Virus record (IMG/VR): IMGVR_UViG_3300046777_000191
Coordinates: 1-20,486 of that record
Origin: a virus
DNA: 20,486 bases
Direction: 5' to 3' (one strand)
How positions within the stretch are numbered: the stretch's first letter is position 1; each line of letters starts with the position of its first letter. The notes below the pieces were generated by a model. The model was not told the origin of the DNA. It saw only the letters and a program-made list of their open reading frames with translations, and did not search any database. The translations under genes were made by a program, and so were the position numbers. Shown here piece after piece: positions 12,309-20,486 of the stretch.

Positions 12309-13138
12309 TACCTCTGCTCCATCTGCGCCAAGAAACTAAGGAAGTTAAGACTCTGTGCTTTCTGATAAGCCTCTGGGTTTTCAGTTGGGATTTCCTTACC
12401 TAGTTCTGCACGAACCCTGGCTTCAGAAAAGCCCTTACCAGTAGTAACTACATTCTCACCCTTGACTTCTTTTGCTGTAGTTAGCACACCCTTTTTAATC
12501 ATATCCATATAGCGGTCTACCTTTGCCTCAATAACGCTAGGGTCATCAGGCAACTGCATATTGGTATCCATATAGACATCTTCAACTAAAGCACGGATTA
12601 CATCACGGTCTTCTAAGTTAATATCTCTACGTGGTAGATTCTTATCGCCATCTTTACCACTAGCAGGAATACCACTTAACCAGTTGGTAAAGGTAGGAAA
12701 CTTAGTCTTGCCATCAATGCGATATGAATCAACAACATCTACTGTGTACTCATTGGCTACCTTTAGAATTGCTGAGGTAATAGCCTGTTCGCTACGGGTA
12801 GTATATTCCCGCTCTGACATATAGCCTAGGTCATATAGGGTCTTACGTAGACCCTCTTTGTTATTCTTAAAGTAAGTACGGACCTGCTTAACTATTTGGT
12901 CGCCATTGGCTAAGTCATAGTCTGTGCCATTGGCTGCTACTACTAAAAAGCGTTGTTCTGGCTCATTGCCAACAATTTCTTGCAACTGTCTAACATTGCC
13001 ATAGGTATCAAAAGATACAAAAAACTTAGGTCTAGTTCCACCAAAGTCCTGCTCTAATGATAGGCGGTCTTTGTTGGTTTTCTTAGTTTTCTTTTCAGCC
13101 TGTGCTTTGGCTTCATCTGGAGACTTGGCTACTGCCAT
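12308..13138 (-). CDS. 276-aa putative virion protein
   Basis: The N-terminus is very Lys-rich (SPDEAKAQAEKKTKKTNKDR). It is followed by a beta-like region (PKFFVSFDTYGNVRQLQEIV, QRFLVVAANGTDYDL), then helices with LRKTLYDLGYMSEREYTTR and ITSAILKVANEYTVDVVDSY. A Tyr/Trp segment (FPTFTNWLSGIP) and a C-terminal helical region (VIEAKVDRYMDMIKKGVLTT) ending FLAQMEQR complete it. No known catalytic site is visible. It starts three bases after the giant gene stops, with GGAAGG as ribosome site, and ends in a TAATG junction. The pattern is of a structural protein. The LYDLGYMSEREY stretch looks slightly like helical repeats of cell-wall-binding proteins, but that is not enough to assign a function. 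Confidence 0.82.
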   Translation of the reverse strand: MAVAKSPDEAKAQAEKKTKKTNKDRLSLEQDFGGTRPKFFVSFDTYGNVRQLQEIVGNEPEQRFLVVAANGTDYDLANGDQIVKQVRTYFKNNKEGLRKTLYDLGYMSEREYTTRSEQAITSAILKVANEYTVDVVDSYRIDGKTKFPTFTNWLSGIPASGKDGDKNLPRRDINLEDRDVIRALVEDVYMDTNMQLPDDPSVIEAKVDRYMDMIKKGVLTTAKEVKGENVVTTGKGFSEARVRAELGKEIPTENPEAYQKAQSLNFLSFLAQMEQR

Positions 13139-13141
13139 TGT

Positions 13142-16100
13142 TTACCTTCCTGTACCTGCCTGCACGGCATCTCTTGAGAACGAATTAAGTAGCGGTCTAA
13201 AGACCACACGGTTTGCTTCATTTACTGCTGGGTATACTTTTGCTAACTCATTGATAATGTTCTGAACCTCACCGCGTTGTTGTTCTTTTAGATTACTAAA
13301 GTCATAACGGCGTGATAAATACTCATCTGTAGCATTGGCTACAAAGTTAGCAACTTCTTCTAGGGCTATCTGCATAGCCTGTTTGGTCTTAGCATCGGCT
13401 GGATTACGCTTATCTTGATTAGCCTCAGCCAGCGCTTTGAACTTAACCTTTAGCGCACCCTGCTCATTGATTGAGCCATTGATTTCAGCCTGAAGATATG
13501 GGTTAGCAGTAGTCATATCCTTTTTAGTTTTGGCTGCAATATTGATTAGTTCTTTGCGTTCCTGGGTAATACCAGTTTTAGCAAGTTGTTCTTCTAATTG
13601 CTTCTGAACTTCAAAGTATCTTTCTTTATCTACCGCTACCTGTAGTTTTACTAAGTAATCTTCAAAGGTAGGTAGTTTAATTAAGCCCTCTGCCTCAAGG
13701 AAGTTGTAGACATCAGCATTGAACTCACCAGTCTTGGGGGCATATATATAACCCATCTCTTTGTAGGTATCAATAAAACGTTCGTTCTTACGAACAAAGT
13801 CTTTGACCTCATCAGTCATAGCCACAACAACCTTCCACTCTTTTTCAGTGGTAGGTACTGTGTAGATTAACTTACCTGGATATTTACCTACATAAGTGGC
13901 TACGGCTAGGTCATAAACATTGGCTACATCCTCGCCTTGGTTGCGAAGGATGCCATTATAAATATCCCAGAACTCAGCCTTAAACCCTGTAATACCAACT
14001 TTCTTTAGAAAGTCTGGTAGTTTTTTTGTCTCTCTAAAGGTTGGCATACCTGGACTCATATAGCCAAGTAAAGTACGGGCAATGATGATATTGCTGGTAG
14101 CAATCTTTAGATTTTTCTGATAGGCATACTTTTCTGCTTCAGATGCAGACTCATCAATACCCAAGCCGAAGGCTTGGAAATATCTCATAGCCTGTTGAAT
14201 TGCTGTTGTCTGCTGGCGGTCCCACTCATCATTAGAGAATGATGGCTTGCCAGTATCTAATGTAGATGCAGCCTGCAAGAATGTACTTTGTAGCATAGGC
14301 ACAAAGAAATTCTTAAAGTTAGTAGTATCAGCAAAGTTACCTAAACCAATCTTACCAATAACATCTGTAGCCTCTAAGGCTTTTGGCTGCAATGATTCTG
14401 CTACACCTTCCGAAATAAGACCTATACGGTCTAGGAACGGAACCACATTGCCAGTTATAGACTTAAGAACCAGGGTACCAAAGGCACCAATAGGACCTGA
14501 TAGGGCTGGTTGACCAGCATCAGGTGCAAATGATGGGTTGATAAGTCTTAACTTTAAAGACAAATCATTAAAGGTAGGAATATTAAAGTCTTCTTTACCA
14601 GTAAATGCACGGACTACTGGCTCTACTGCTGAGTTGATAATGGTATCTGTAGGGAAGATAATGTACTTATCACCCTTGTCATCTTCATAAATATCACCAG
14701 CAGCATCAAGACCTGTGTTTAGTAGACGCAATCTATAAAGAGTACGCAATGGTGTCTTGCCATATACACGGTATAAGCGGCGATAAAAGTCTTCAGTTGC
14801 TCTATAAAAGCGGGCTACTGAACGAACCGCAATAGCCATATTGCTACGTATTGCAGGGTTGTCTACATACTGCAGAACTTCTTCACCTGACTGCTTCCAA
14901 GCAATTTCAGTTACTCTTTTTTCTGCGTGTGACTTACCAATCTCTGTGGCTTTACCAGGGTTCATACCCTGCTTAATCAAATCATCTTTATAGCGACTAG
15001 CCAACATCTTTTCATATGGCTTCAACTTTTTCATATTAACATCATAGGCAATCCACAAAGCCTTCTGGCGATAGAAACCTGTGACCTGTGCATCCATAAC
15101 TTCCATAGACCAGTTTTGCCACTTTTGAAGAAGCATAGGCAAACCACCGTCTTCTTCAAACACCTTCATATCTTTTACTTCACCATAAGATACTAAGTCA
15201 GTATTAATCTCACCGACTGGGTGCATATTAACAGTAAGGTCTTCAAACTCCTTAAAGGTCATACCTGCAGTAGCATTTTCCCAGGCACCTTCTAAAGACT
15301 TCTTAGCGCTAAGACGATAATCAATTACCTCTTTGTGCTTAGCCTTGACTGCATCAAGTAGTTTCTGGTTAAAAGCATTAGGCCCACCGTGGAACGTATT
15401 ACGCATATCCATCAACATACGGTCTACGTGTAGCCAAGCAATATCAGTTTCTGCTAGTCCTTGCTGACGGCTATATACGCTAGAAGAAAACTTAGAGTTA
15501 AAGGCTTTTAGGGCATTTTCATTAGTAACTGCATAGCCACCAATGTCATCTGAAAACTTAACACCAACTTTTTCAAGTAATTGGTTGCGGGCTTTAACAA
15601 AATCTGCTGCAGTCTTTAGACCATTGTTAGTAAAGAAAGCCGTTGCTGGAGAGATGAATACCCCATCTCCAAATGACTTGCTATTATATGGAAAGCGCAG
15701 TGAAAAATTGCGGTAATGAGCAATAGCAACTTGCTTCTCACTCATCTTGCTAACCTGAATAGGTCTAAAGCCTTTAGTTGCTGTTAGGCCATAGTCTTCA
15801 TACATCTTGCTTAGGTTGCTAGGTGTAAACATAGTGTCTACATAATCAACATCAATCTTACCCGACAGAGAAGAACGGGCACCTAGTGAGTTAACTACAG
15901 AGTCTAGCACTTGTGGGTTATGTTTCATCAACTTGCGGATATTTTCCCACATCTCTGGCTCTAAAGTATCGCCATAGATTTCTTTAGCCTGACGAACTAC
16001 ATCCTCACGGATAAGTGACATAGCAATTTCTGACTCTGGGACATCATATCCACGGCGTTCAGACTCAATCTTTGCTAAACGCTTTACAGATTCATAGCGT

Positions 16101-18478
16101 TGTTCAGGAGTAATCTTTTTTGTTGGGTCTAACAGTTTGCCAATACCAGGAACTTTGTAAAGACCGCGGCGATACATACCAATTGCAGAGTTACTACCTG
16201 TAATTGCCTCAAGAACACGGGTTGGCATAACTGCAGCGCCAGTTAAATACTGGCGAACGTTGTACCAAGGCACTGCCATATACATAAAGAAGGCTTCATC
16301 TATAGCAGAACGAATACCTAGACGTGGGAATAACGTATTGTTGGACCAAAAGTCTGTATATAGACGTACTAAGTTATTTCTAGTAGCGCCACCTAGCGCA
16401 TTTGTAAAGTTAATCTTTTGTGAAAGTTTAGATTGTGAACCATACTGATAAATCAAGTCATATGGTAGTGGAGCAATGCCCTCGGTTAACTGGCTTGGCT
16501 GAATTACACCCTTACCCGTGAGCAAAGGTACATCGTTTTCCATACGGAAAGCAGCAGGATTTACTACATCTGCAAATTCAAGCGGCAATTCTGTGCGGAC
16601 AGCAGTGCCCATACCTAGTTCATTAAAGGTAGAAGCCAAGATTTGTGCCATCTGTGCTTCACCACCAGTAGAACCATTCATACCAGCCTTCATCATTACG
16701 CCTTGATATAGGTTACGAACGATTGTTAACTGGTTTTCTGCTGTCTCATCTAGGAAAGATTCAGTCATAGCCTCGGCAAGACGAGGATTTCCAAAAACTT
16801 GATTGGCAAGATTGCGAAAATCTTGCGCTGTTTTAATAGCATCATCACCAAAAAGGATGCGACCAGGGCTGCGAGATAAGTTAGTGGCTAATTTTTGTAG
16901 GCCACGTTGGGTTTTAGATACATCTTTGCCAAGAGTTAGTATCTCACCAATAGCAGGATTAATAAGAGTGTCATCAGAATCTGCTACTGTCTTAAGAATA
17001 TCCATTGCAGTAGCACGTTGTTCATCTAATTTAGCCAAAGTTTCAGGGTCTGTCTTAATAGCCGCTGCTGGACTAAATATAGAACGTGCTGTTTTTTCTA
17101 CAGTTGCTGCAATTTTGCGTGAAAAACTAGCGGAAGGAATACCATTACGCTTATAACTAATGCCGTCTACACGACTAGTCAACAACCTATTAAAATCATC
17201 AATGTTGGTAAAAAAGTTTTCTGCACCCTTGGCATCAAAGGCTTGTACTTCTTTGCTTGCTAATTCTTTAACTATCTCTCGGTTTGCCCAGTCAGGAAAG
17301 TTTTGAGCAATCTCAGTATAAGCAAGACCTCTAGCAGTTGGGCCTTCAGCCTCAGCATATTTCTTGATTAGCGGACCTAGTTCATCATCCCATAGTTTAA
17401 TAACATCTGGTTGTGTAAATGCCCAGCCAATTGCATCAGAAGCATTACCACCACGTTCTGCAATTACCTGATAAATATCTGCAAGGCGCTCGCCTTTAGG
17501 CTTTAAGCCAACTAATCCCATCGCTTCACTGGTTGTCATCTTGACACCACGTGTGCCAACAGTTGCAGCCTTAGCAGCAGGGCTAATACCTACATAAGAT
17601 AGCGGGTCAATGGCTGTCTGATAAATACCATCAAGCGGACCTGATACAAGTTTCTTAGCCTTGATACGTCCTTGTTTTGTATCTAAATCAATACCAAGAA
17701 ATTTAGTAAACTTAACCGCCCAATGGTTAGTGTCTAACTTAACGTTAGAAGCAGCGGCTTCTGTTGGAACAAACTTACCAAGAACATCTCTGCCCCAAGA
17801 AACCTGTGCATCTACTTTGACAGACTCCATAAACGTATTAAAACGCTTAGGATTGTCATTCATAAACTGGATGGCAGCATACATATCTTTGTCAAACTTG
17901 CCATACAAATCAATGGCCTCACCAGGAGTTCTACCCTCTGCAATACCACGGGCTAACGTTGTCAAAGCAACGCCATACTTTTTGTTGTATTCCTCTACGC
18001 GGTCTTGTCGCCAGTTATTCTTGCCGTAATAAGTATCAGTAAGCACCTTTGTGTTTAGGATATTAATACCTTGTTCACGCTTTTGCTCTAACTGATATGG
18101 CATATTAATCAAACGACCATATGTCTCAGCAGCCTGAAAGGCTGAAATAATAGGACTGGCTCCTAATTTAATAAGACCACCTACTAAACCAGCACCTTTT
18201 TGAAATGCAGATTGAATAGGATTTTGCTCTGGCAAAAATTCTTGACGGTCTGGATACATATACCGAATAGTTGCCTGCACATCAGGAGTAAGTTCAAGAA
18301 ACTGCTTGCGTGCTTTTTCTTTGCCCAACTTCATTAACTTGTTAGCAGTAGACCAGGCAAGAGAGCCTTGGTTAATTAAAGTCTGCTCACTAGTTGAAAG
18401 TTGTGACTGAAGCGCAGCATTGTAAAAATTAGGACTTACTTCTGCTACTGCTGGGTCAAGTAAAGGCTTGCGTGCCAT
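13142..18478 (-). CDS. Giant internal virion protein (1778 aa), putative ejection protein
   Basis: This is the largest gene in the window. The N-terminal 90 residues are helical (MARKPLLDPAVAEVSPNFYN). They are followed by an amphipathic or membrane-seeking stretch, KGAGLVGGLIKLGASPIISA (residues about 94-113). Long alpha-helical regions follow, with FWSNNTLFPRLGIRSAIDEA near residue 710, AIAVRSVARFYRATEDFYRR near 1210, and a second hydrophobic stretch (GPIGAFGTLVLKSITGNVVP) near 1325. The last 200 residues are charged and coiled-coil-like, with KQLEEQLAKTGITQERKEL. I find no lytic transglycosylase, peptidase or RNA polymerase signature by eye. Such large, mostly helical phage proteins are known as internal or ejected core proteins (T7 gp16-like in role, not sequence). 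The fit to position is good, but the function is inferred. Confidence 0.82.
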   Translation of the reverse strand: MARKPLLDPAVAEVSPNFYNAALQSQLSTSEQTLINQGSLAWSTANKLMKLGKEKARKQFLELTPDVQATIRYMYPDRQEFLPEQNPIQSAFQKGAGLVGGLIKLGASPIISAFQAAETYGRLINMPYQLEQKREQGINILNTKVLTDTYYGKNNWRQDRVEEYNKKYGVALTTLARGIAEGRTPGEAIDLYGKFDKDMYAAIQFMNDNPKRFNTFMESVKVDAQVSWGRDVLGKFVPTEAAASNVKLDTNHWAVKFTKFLGIDLDTKQGRIKAKKLVSGPLDGIYQTAIDPLSYVGISPAAKAATVGTRGVKMTTSEAMGLVGLKPKGERLADIYQVIAERGGNASDAIGWAFTQPDVIKLWDDELGPLIKKYAEAEGPTARGLAYTEIAQNFPDWANREIVKELASKEVQAFDAKGAENFFTNIDDFNRLLTSRVDGISYKRNGIPSASFSRKIAATVEKTARSIFSPAAAIKTDPETLAKLDEQRATAMDILKTVADSDDTLINPAIGEILTLGKDVSKTQRGLQKLATNLSRSPGRILFGDDAIKTAQDFRNLANQVFGNPRLAEAMTESFLDETAENQLTIVRNLYQGVMMKAGMNGSTGGEAQMAQILASTFNELGMGTAVRTELPLEFADVVNPAAFRMENDVPLLTGKGVIQPSQLTEGIAPLPYDLIYQYGSQSKLSQKINFTNALGGATRNNLVRLYTDFWSNNTLFPRLGIRSAIDEAFFMYMAVPWYNVRQYLTGAAVMPTRVLEAITGSNSAIGMYRRGLYKVPGIGKLLDPTKKITPEQRYESVKRLAKIESERRGYDVPESEIAMSLIREDVVRQAKEIYGDTLEPEMWENIRKLMKHNPQVLDSVVNSLGARSSLSGKIDVDYVDTMFTPSNLSKMYEDYGLTATKGFRPIQVSKMSEKQVAIAHYRNFSLRFPYNSKSFGDGVFISPATAFFTNNGLKTAADFVKARNQLLEKVGVKFSDDIGGYAVTNENALKAFNSKFSSSVYSRQQGLAETDIAWLHVDRMLMDMRNTFHGGPNAFNQKLLDAVKAKHKEVIDYRLSAKKSLEGAWENATAGMTFKEFEDLTVNMHPVGEINTDLVSYGEVKDMKVFEEDGGLPMLLQKWQNWSMEVMDAQVTGFYRQKALWIAYDVNMKKLKPYEKMLASRYKDDLIKQGMNPGKATEIGKSHAEKRVTEIAWKQSGEEVLQYVDNPAIRSNMAIAVRSVARFYRATEDFYRRLYRVYGKTPLRTLYRLRLLNTGLDAAGDIYEDDKGDKYIIFPTDTIINSAVEPVVRAFTGKEDFNIPTFNDLSLKLRLINPSFAPDAGQPALSGPIGAFGTLVLKSITGNVVPFLDRIGLISEGVAESLQPKALEATDVIGKIGLGNFADTTNFKNFFVPMLQSTFLQAASTLDTGKPSFSNDEWDRQQTTAIQQAMRYFQAFGLGIDESASEAEKYAYQKNLKIATSNIIIARTLLGYMSPGMPTFRETKKLPDFLKKVGITGFKAEFWDIYNGILRNQGEDVANVYDLAVATYVGKYPGKLIYTVPTTEKEWKVVVAMTDEVKDFVRKNERFIDTYKEMGYIYAPKTGEFNADVYNFLEAEGLIKLPTFEDYLVKLQVAVDKERYFEVQKQLEEQLAKTGITQERKELINIAAKTKKDMTTANPYLQAEINGSINEQGALKVKFKALAEANQDKRNPADAKTKQAMQIALEEVANFVANATDEYLSRRYDFSNLKEQQRGEVQNIINELAKVYPAVNEANRVVFRPLLNSFSRDAVQAGTGR

Positions 18479-18879
18479 TAACCAAGACCCCTATTCTGGA
18501 ACATCATCATAAATAATTCTGTGTCTCCAGTTGGGTCATTCTGGGCAATCTTGCCCAATGTAGTTAACATAGTTGGTTGTTGGTATGGCAAATTAAGTAA
18601 CGCAGTATCTGTACCTGGAACAAAACTTGCACCCGTAAGAATATCTTCATCAGGGCGTTTTGATTCTGCAGTAATAGGAGTAATGTCTAATGCACCAATT
18701 CCCATTGCTTCAACTTGAGGAGTTGCTGCCATAGGTGCTGCAGTTTGCTGGTCATAGGTTGCTTGACCTTGCCCTTGAGGCAAGCCAGAAATGTAACGTG
18801 CTGGTTGGCTAGAAACGTTTAAATCTGTTCTTTCAGACATAGAACCAATTCCAGACACTTTTTCTCTAATATCTGCCAC
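18478..18879 (-). CDS. Gln/Pro-rich small protein after the portal
   Basis: The 133-aa product starts at a GTG in a TAGTG junction with the previous stop; the alternative ATG (MSERTDLNVS) would shorten it by 13 residues. Middle parts are Gln/Pro/Ala-rich (SGLPQGQGQATYDQQTAAPM), followed by IGALDITPITAESKR, a Gly/Thr stretch, and a helical end with LGKIAQNDPTGDTELFMMMF. It lacks cysteines and membrane helices and is probably partly disordered. Similar proteins between portal and internal-protein genes are familiar to me in aquatic phages, without assigned function. A bridging role between portal and internal core is speculative. It ends in a TAATG overlap with the giant gene. Confidence 0.8.
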   Translation of the reverse strand: MADIREKVSGIGSMSERTDLNVSSQPARYISGLPQGQGQATYDQQTAAPMAATPQVEAMGIGALDITPITAESKRPDEDILTGASFVPGTDTALLNLPYQQPTMLTTLGKIAQNDPTGDTELFMMMFQNRGLG

Positions 18880-19139
18880 TAGTCCTCATCCTCCTCAAAA
18901 TCATCAAGCGGGTTTTTAATTGGGTCAACTGGGTCTACTATCCAATCAGGATAACTTGACCTATCCATAGCAAATGCCATTGCGGTACCTTCATCAAATC
19001 CTGCACGAACACAAGCATCATAAACTTCTTTAGCAGCAATAGCCCAGAAATCAATCTTTACTAATACTGGTTCTTTGGTAGTTCTTCTACGCTTTGGTGT
19101 TGGTTTAGCCTTTTTGTTTACTTTTTTACGCGGTGGCAT
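18879..19139 (-). CDS. Charge-polarised 86-aa protein after the portal
   Basis: The N-terminal 22 residues are very basic (PPRKKVNKKAKPTPKRRRTT). The middle forms a helix with FWAIAAKEVYDACVRAGFDE and an aromatic DRSSYPDWIVDPVDPIK, and the end is acidic (DDFEEDED). This charge dipole suggests that one end binds nucleic acid or an acidic partner while the other contacts a basic surface. The start is preceded by GGAGGT within the end of the portal gene, two bases after its stop, and the stop is joined to the next GTG. I recall similar small proteins beside portal genes of environmental phages but no named domain. Confidence 0.85.
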   Translation of the reverse strand: MPPRKKVNKKAKPTPKRRRTTKEPVLVKIDFWAIAAKEVYDACVRAGFDEGTAMAFAMDRSSYPDWIVDPVDPIKNPLDDFEEDED

Positions 19140-19141
19140 TA

Positions 19142-20486
19142 CTACCTCCGTATTGCAGTTCTAGCACTAGCACTAGCAGTTCCGCCAGCACTTAAACTAG
19201 ATAATAAAGTTTGTAGTGATGGCTGAGGAGCGCCTCCTGCTGGGCCACCTGCGGGAGCAGGGGACGGTTGCTCAACCATTTGTTCGGCAGCACCAGCAGG
19301 AGGTAATTCTGGGAAGACTTCTTGCACTGCGTCTTCAATAGGTACACCCTTCTGACGTGCCTTAATTACATCTGCAACCTTCTTAATAACTGTTGACGGG
19401 TCTTGTCCGCCAACTGCCATTTGTGGAATTGCTTGGGTGTAGGCCTGTAAAGATTGAACTAGCGATTTACGCATATTCTCAATCTCAATCTTTTCTTGTT
19501 CCTGCGTTACGTTAATACCAAATGGTAGTTCACGCATAGCAAGGTCTGTTGAGATTAGTCCGCCCCCAAGTGCTTGCAACATAAAAATCAAACCCTGTGC
19601 AGGGTTAAGCCCTGCCAACATTCCGTAACGAACATCGGCTGAGTAATCCTTCTTAATATCTTTTGCTGGCAAATATGTAATTTGATATGGGCTACCAGCA
19701 TCTACACCACGGATAGTCTTCTCATAGTTAAAGAACTTCTCATCTACCTCAAAGCAAACAGAAATAACATCTCGCAGCGCTGAAGCAAAGATAGCCTGAG
19801 CAGACTTGACCTGTGTGTCAAAGCCTCCCATAAGTGCCTGCACACCCTGTCCCGTGATGATGCTGGCATCAATATTTCCAGTACGTCCCTCTGGATAACG
19901 TGTACCTGTTCTTAATTCTTGCTGAAGCAATGCTTGTTCAGTAAATGCTCCAGGTGGAATGTTTAGGTCTACACGGCGAACTCCTTGTGGATTAGCAGTA
20001 CGGATAACCGCATCGCCACCCATCTCAAGTTCATTAACATCTTGCGGTAGAACAATTGGTGCTTGCACGGATTTTTCCGCTGCTTCCATCGCAAGTAATG
20101 CGAACCTGTTACGAAGCAACTGAATACCGAGTACGTCATCAAACTGTCCACGCATCTCGCCATCTACTGACGGACGGCGTGCTACTACTACCATCATCTT
20201 GCCAATTGGATTCTTGGCTTGTGATAGTACTAGGTTGTTACGTTCTGGCACATACAGAATAGATTGCTCATTATCGTAATAACGAACAATTTCAATCTGT
20301 GAGTTCATATCTGCTTTGTACATTTCCTTACCAAGCAAGATATGGGCATACTCAGGGAATTGCGAAGCAAGTTCTCCTACTGCCATATAGTAACGTTTTG
20401 CAAAGGCAATACAGCGTCCATAGCGGTCAAACTCTGGGTAAGCGCCCACTGGGTTTTCTATACGGATACGCGGTAGCCCTGCTTCT
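19142..20486 (-). CDS. Portal protein, C-terminal part (cut by right edge)
   Basis: The frame is open from the window edge to TAG at 19142; a GTG at 20449 is an internal Val, because EAGLPRIRIENPV precedes it without a stop. At least 447 residues are visible. Segments typical of portal proteins include the helix MEAAEKSVQAPIVLPQDVNE, a strand-rich DAVIRTANPQGVRRVDL, and IDASIITGQGVQALMGGFDT followed by helix SAQAIFASALRDVISVCFEV. A long helix near INVTQEQEKIEIENMRKSLV follows, then a Pro/Gly/Ala-rich C-terminal tail ending RTAIRR. It would form the dodecameric DNA-entry ring at the unique capsid vertex. Position first in the head block, with scaffold and capsid downstream, agrees. The N-terminal wing and any terminase genes lie outside. 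Assignment is by motifs and context, not alignment. Confidence 0.85.
   Translation of the reverse strand, partial: EAGLPRIRIENPVGAYPEFDRYGRCIAFAKRYYMAVGELASQFPEYAHILLGKEMYKADMNSQIEIVRYYDNEQSILYVPERNNLVLSQAKNPIGKMMVVVARRPSVDGEMRGQFDDVLGIQLLRNRFALLAMEAAEKSVQAPIVLPQDVNELEMGGDAVIRTANPQGVRRVDLNIPPGAFTEQALLQQELRTGTRYPEGRTGNIDASIITGQGVQALMGGFDTQVKSAQAIFASALRDVISVCFEVDEKFFNYEKTIRGVDAGSPYQITYLPAKDIKKDYSADVRYGMLAGLNPAQGLIFMLQALGGGLISTDLAMRELPFGINVTQEQEKIEIENMRKSLVQSLQAYTQAIPQMAVGGQDPSTVIKKVADVIKARQKGVPIEDAVQEVFPELPPAGAAEQMVEQPSPAPAGGPAGGAPQPSLQTLLSSLSAGGTASASARTAIRR

Noticed and set aside
16803-18029. Plus-strand frames of 117-122 codons opposite the giant gene
   Set aside because: Isolated, without ribosome sites or neighbours on that strand; expected by chance opposite a 5.3-kb gene.
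13142-18478. N4-like virion RNA polymerase as identity of the giant protein
   Set aside because: The N4-like capsid suggested it, but the protein is much shorter than N4's and I see none of the T7-type polymerase motifs by eye. A structure-based search would decide.
1-20486. tRNA genes, CRISPR arrays, insertion sequences, attachment sites or integrase
   Set aside because: No cloverleaf-like segment, spaced palindromic repeat array, transposase motif or inverted terminal repeat was found; coding density leaves almost no room.

Overview
The window is a densely packed stretch of a tailed double-stranded DNA bacteriophage genome (class Caudoviricetes), or possibly a prophage, covering the virion structure and assembly module. 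Every supported gene lies on the minus strand, so the module is transcribed from the right edge to the left. There is no intergenic gap above about 125 bases. I see no tRNA, rRNA, CRISPR array, insertion sequence, integrase or host housekeeping gene. Base composition is moderately AT-rich. From memory, several proteins resemble families common in uncultured aquatic phages, including freshwater actinobacterial ones; the host cannot be proved from this sequence.

In transcription order, the right end (about 20486-18478) holds the portal protein, cut by the window edge, followed by a small charge-polarised protein and a Gln/Pro-rich protein. The next 8.7 kb (18478-9820) holds four large proteins: a giant one of 1778 aa, then 276, 333 and 495 aa. 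I interpret these as internal virion or ejection proteins that would pass into the cell with the DNA. After a 121-base spacer with alternative hairpins comes the head core: an acidic, coiled-coil scaffolding protein and the major capsid protein, which has a strong ribosome binding site and a Ser/Thr/Gly-rich insertion.

Downstream of the capsid gene is a pair of overlapping hairpins, then two conserved small proteins and a run of six or seven very small, mostly Lys-rich genes (7346-6230). Several of these are under 60 codons and overlap; one is a 16-residue four-cysteine peptide. Next come a 91-aa unknown and a probable head-tail adaptor.

The left third is the fibre/adhesin region: a 972-aa tail fibre with 34 Ala/Ser/Thr heptads, two small proteins, a polyglycine adhesin-like protein, a small acidic protein, and the first 29 codons of another gene that runs off the left edge.

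No tape-measure, tail-tube or sheath gene is visible. Together with an adaptor followed directly by fibres and a large internal-protein block, this favours a short-tailed (podovirus-like) virion. Gene expression looks heavily coupled: eight junctions are the one-base overlap TAATG, one is TAGTG, and others are ATGA or GTGA. This fits a long polycistronic late transcript.
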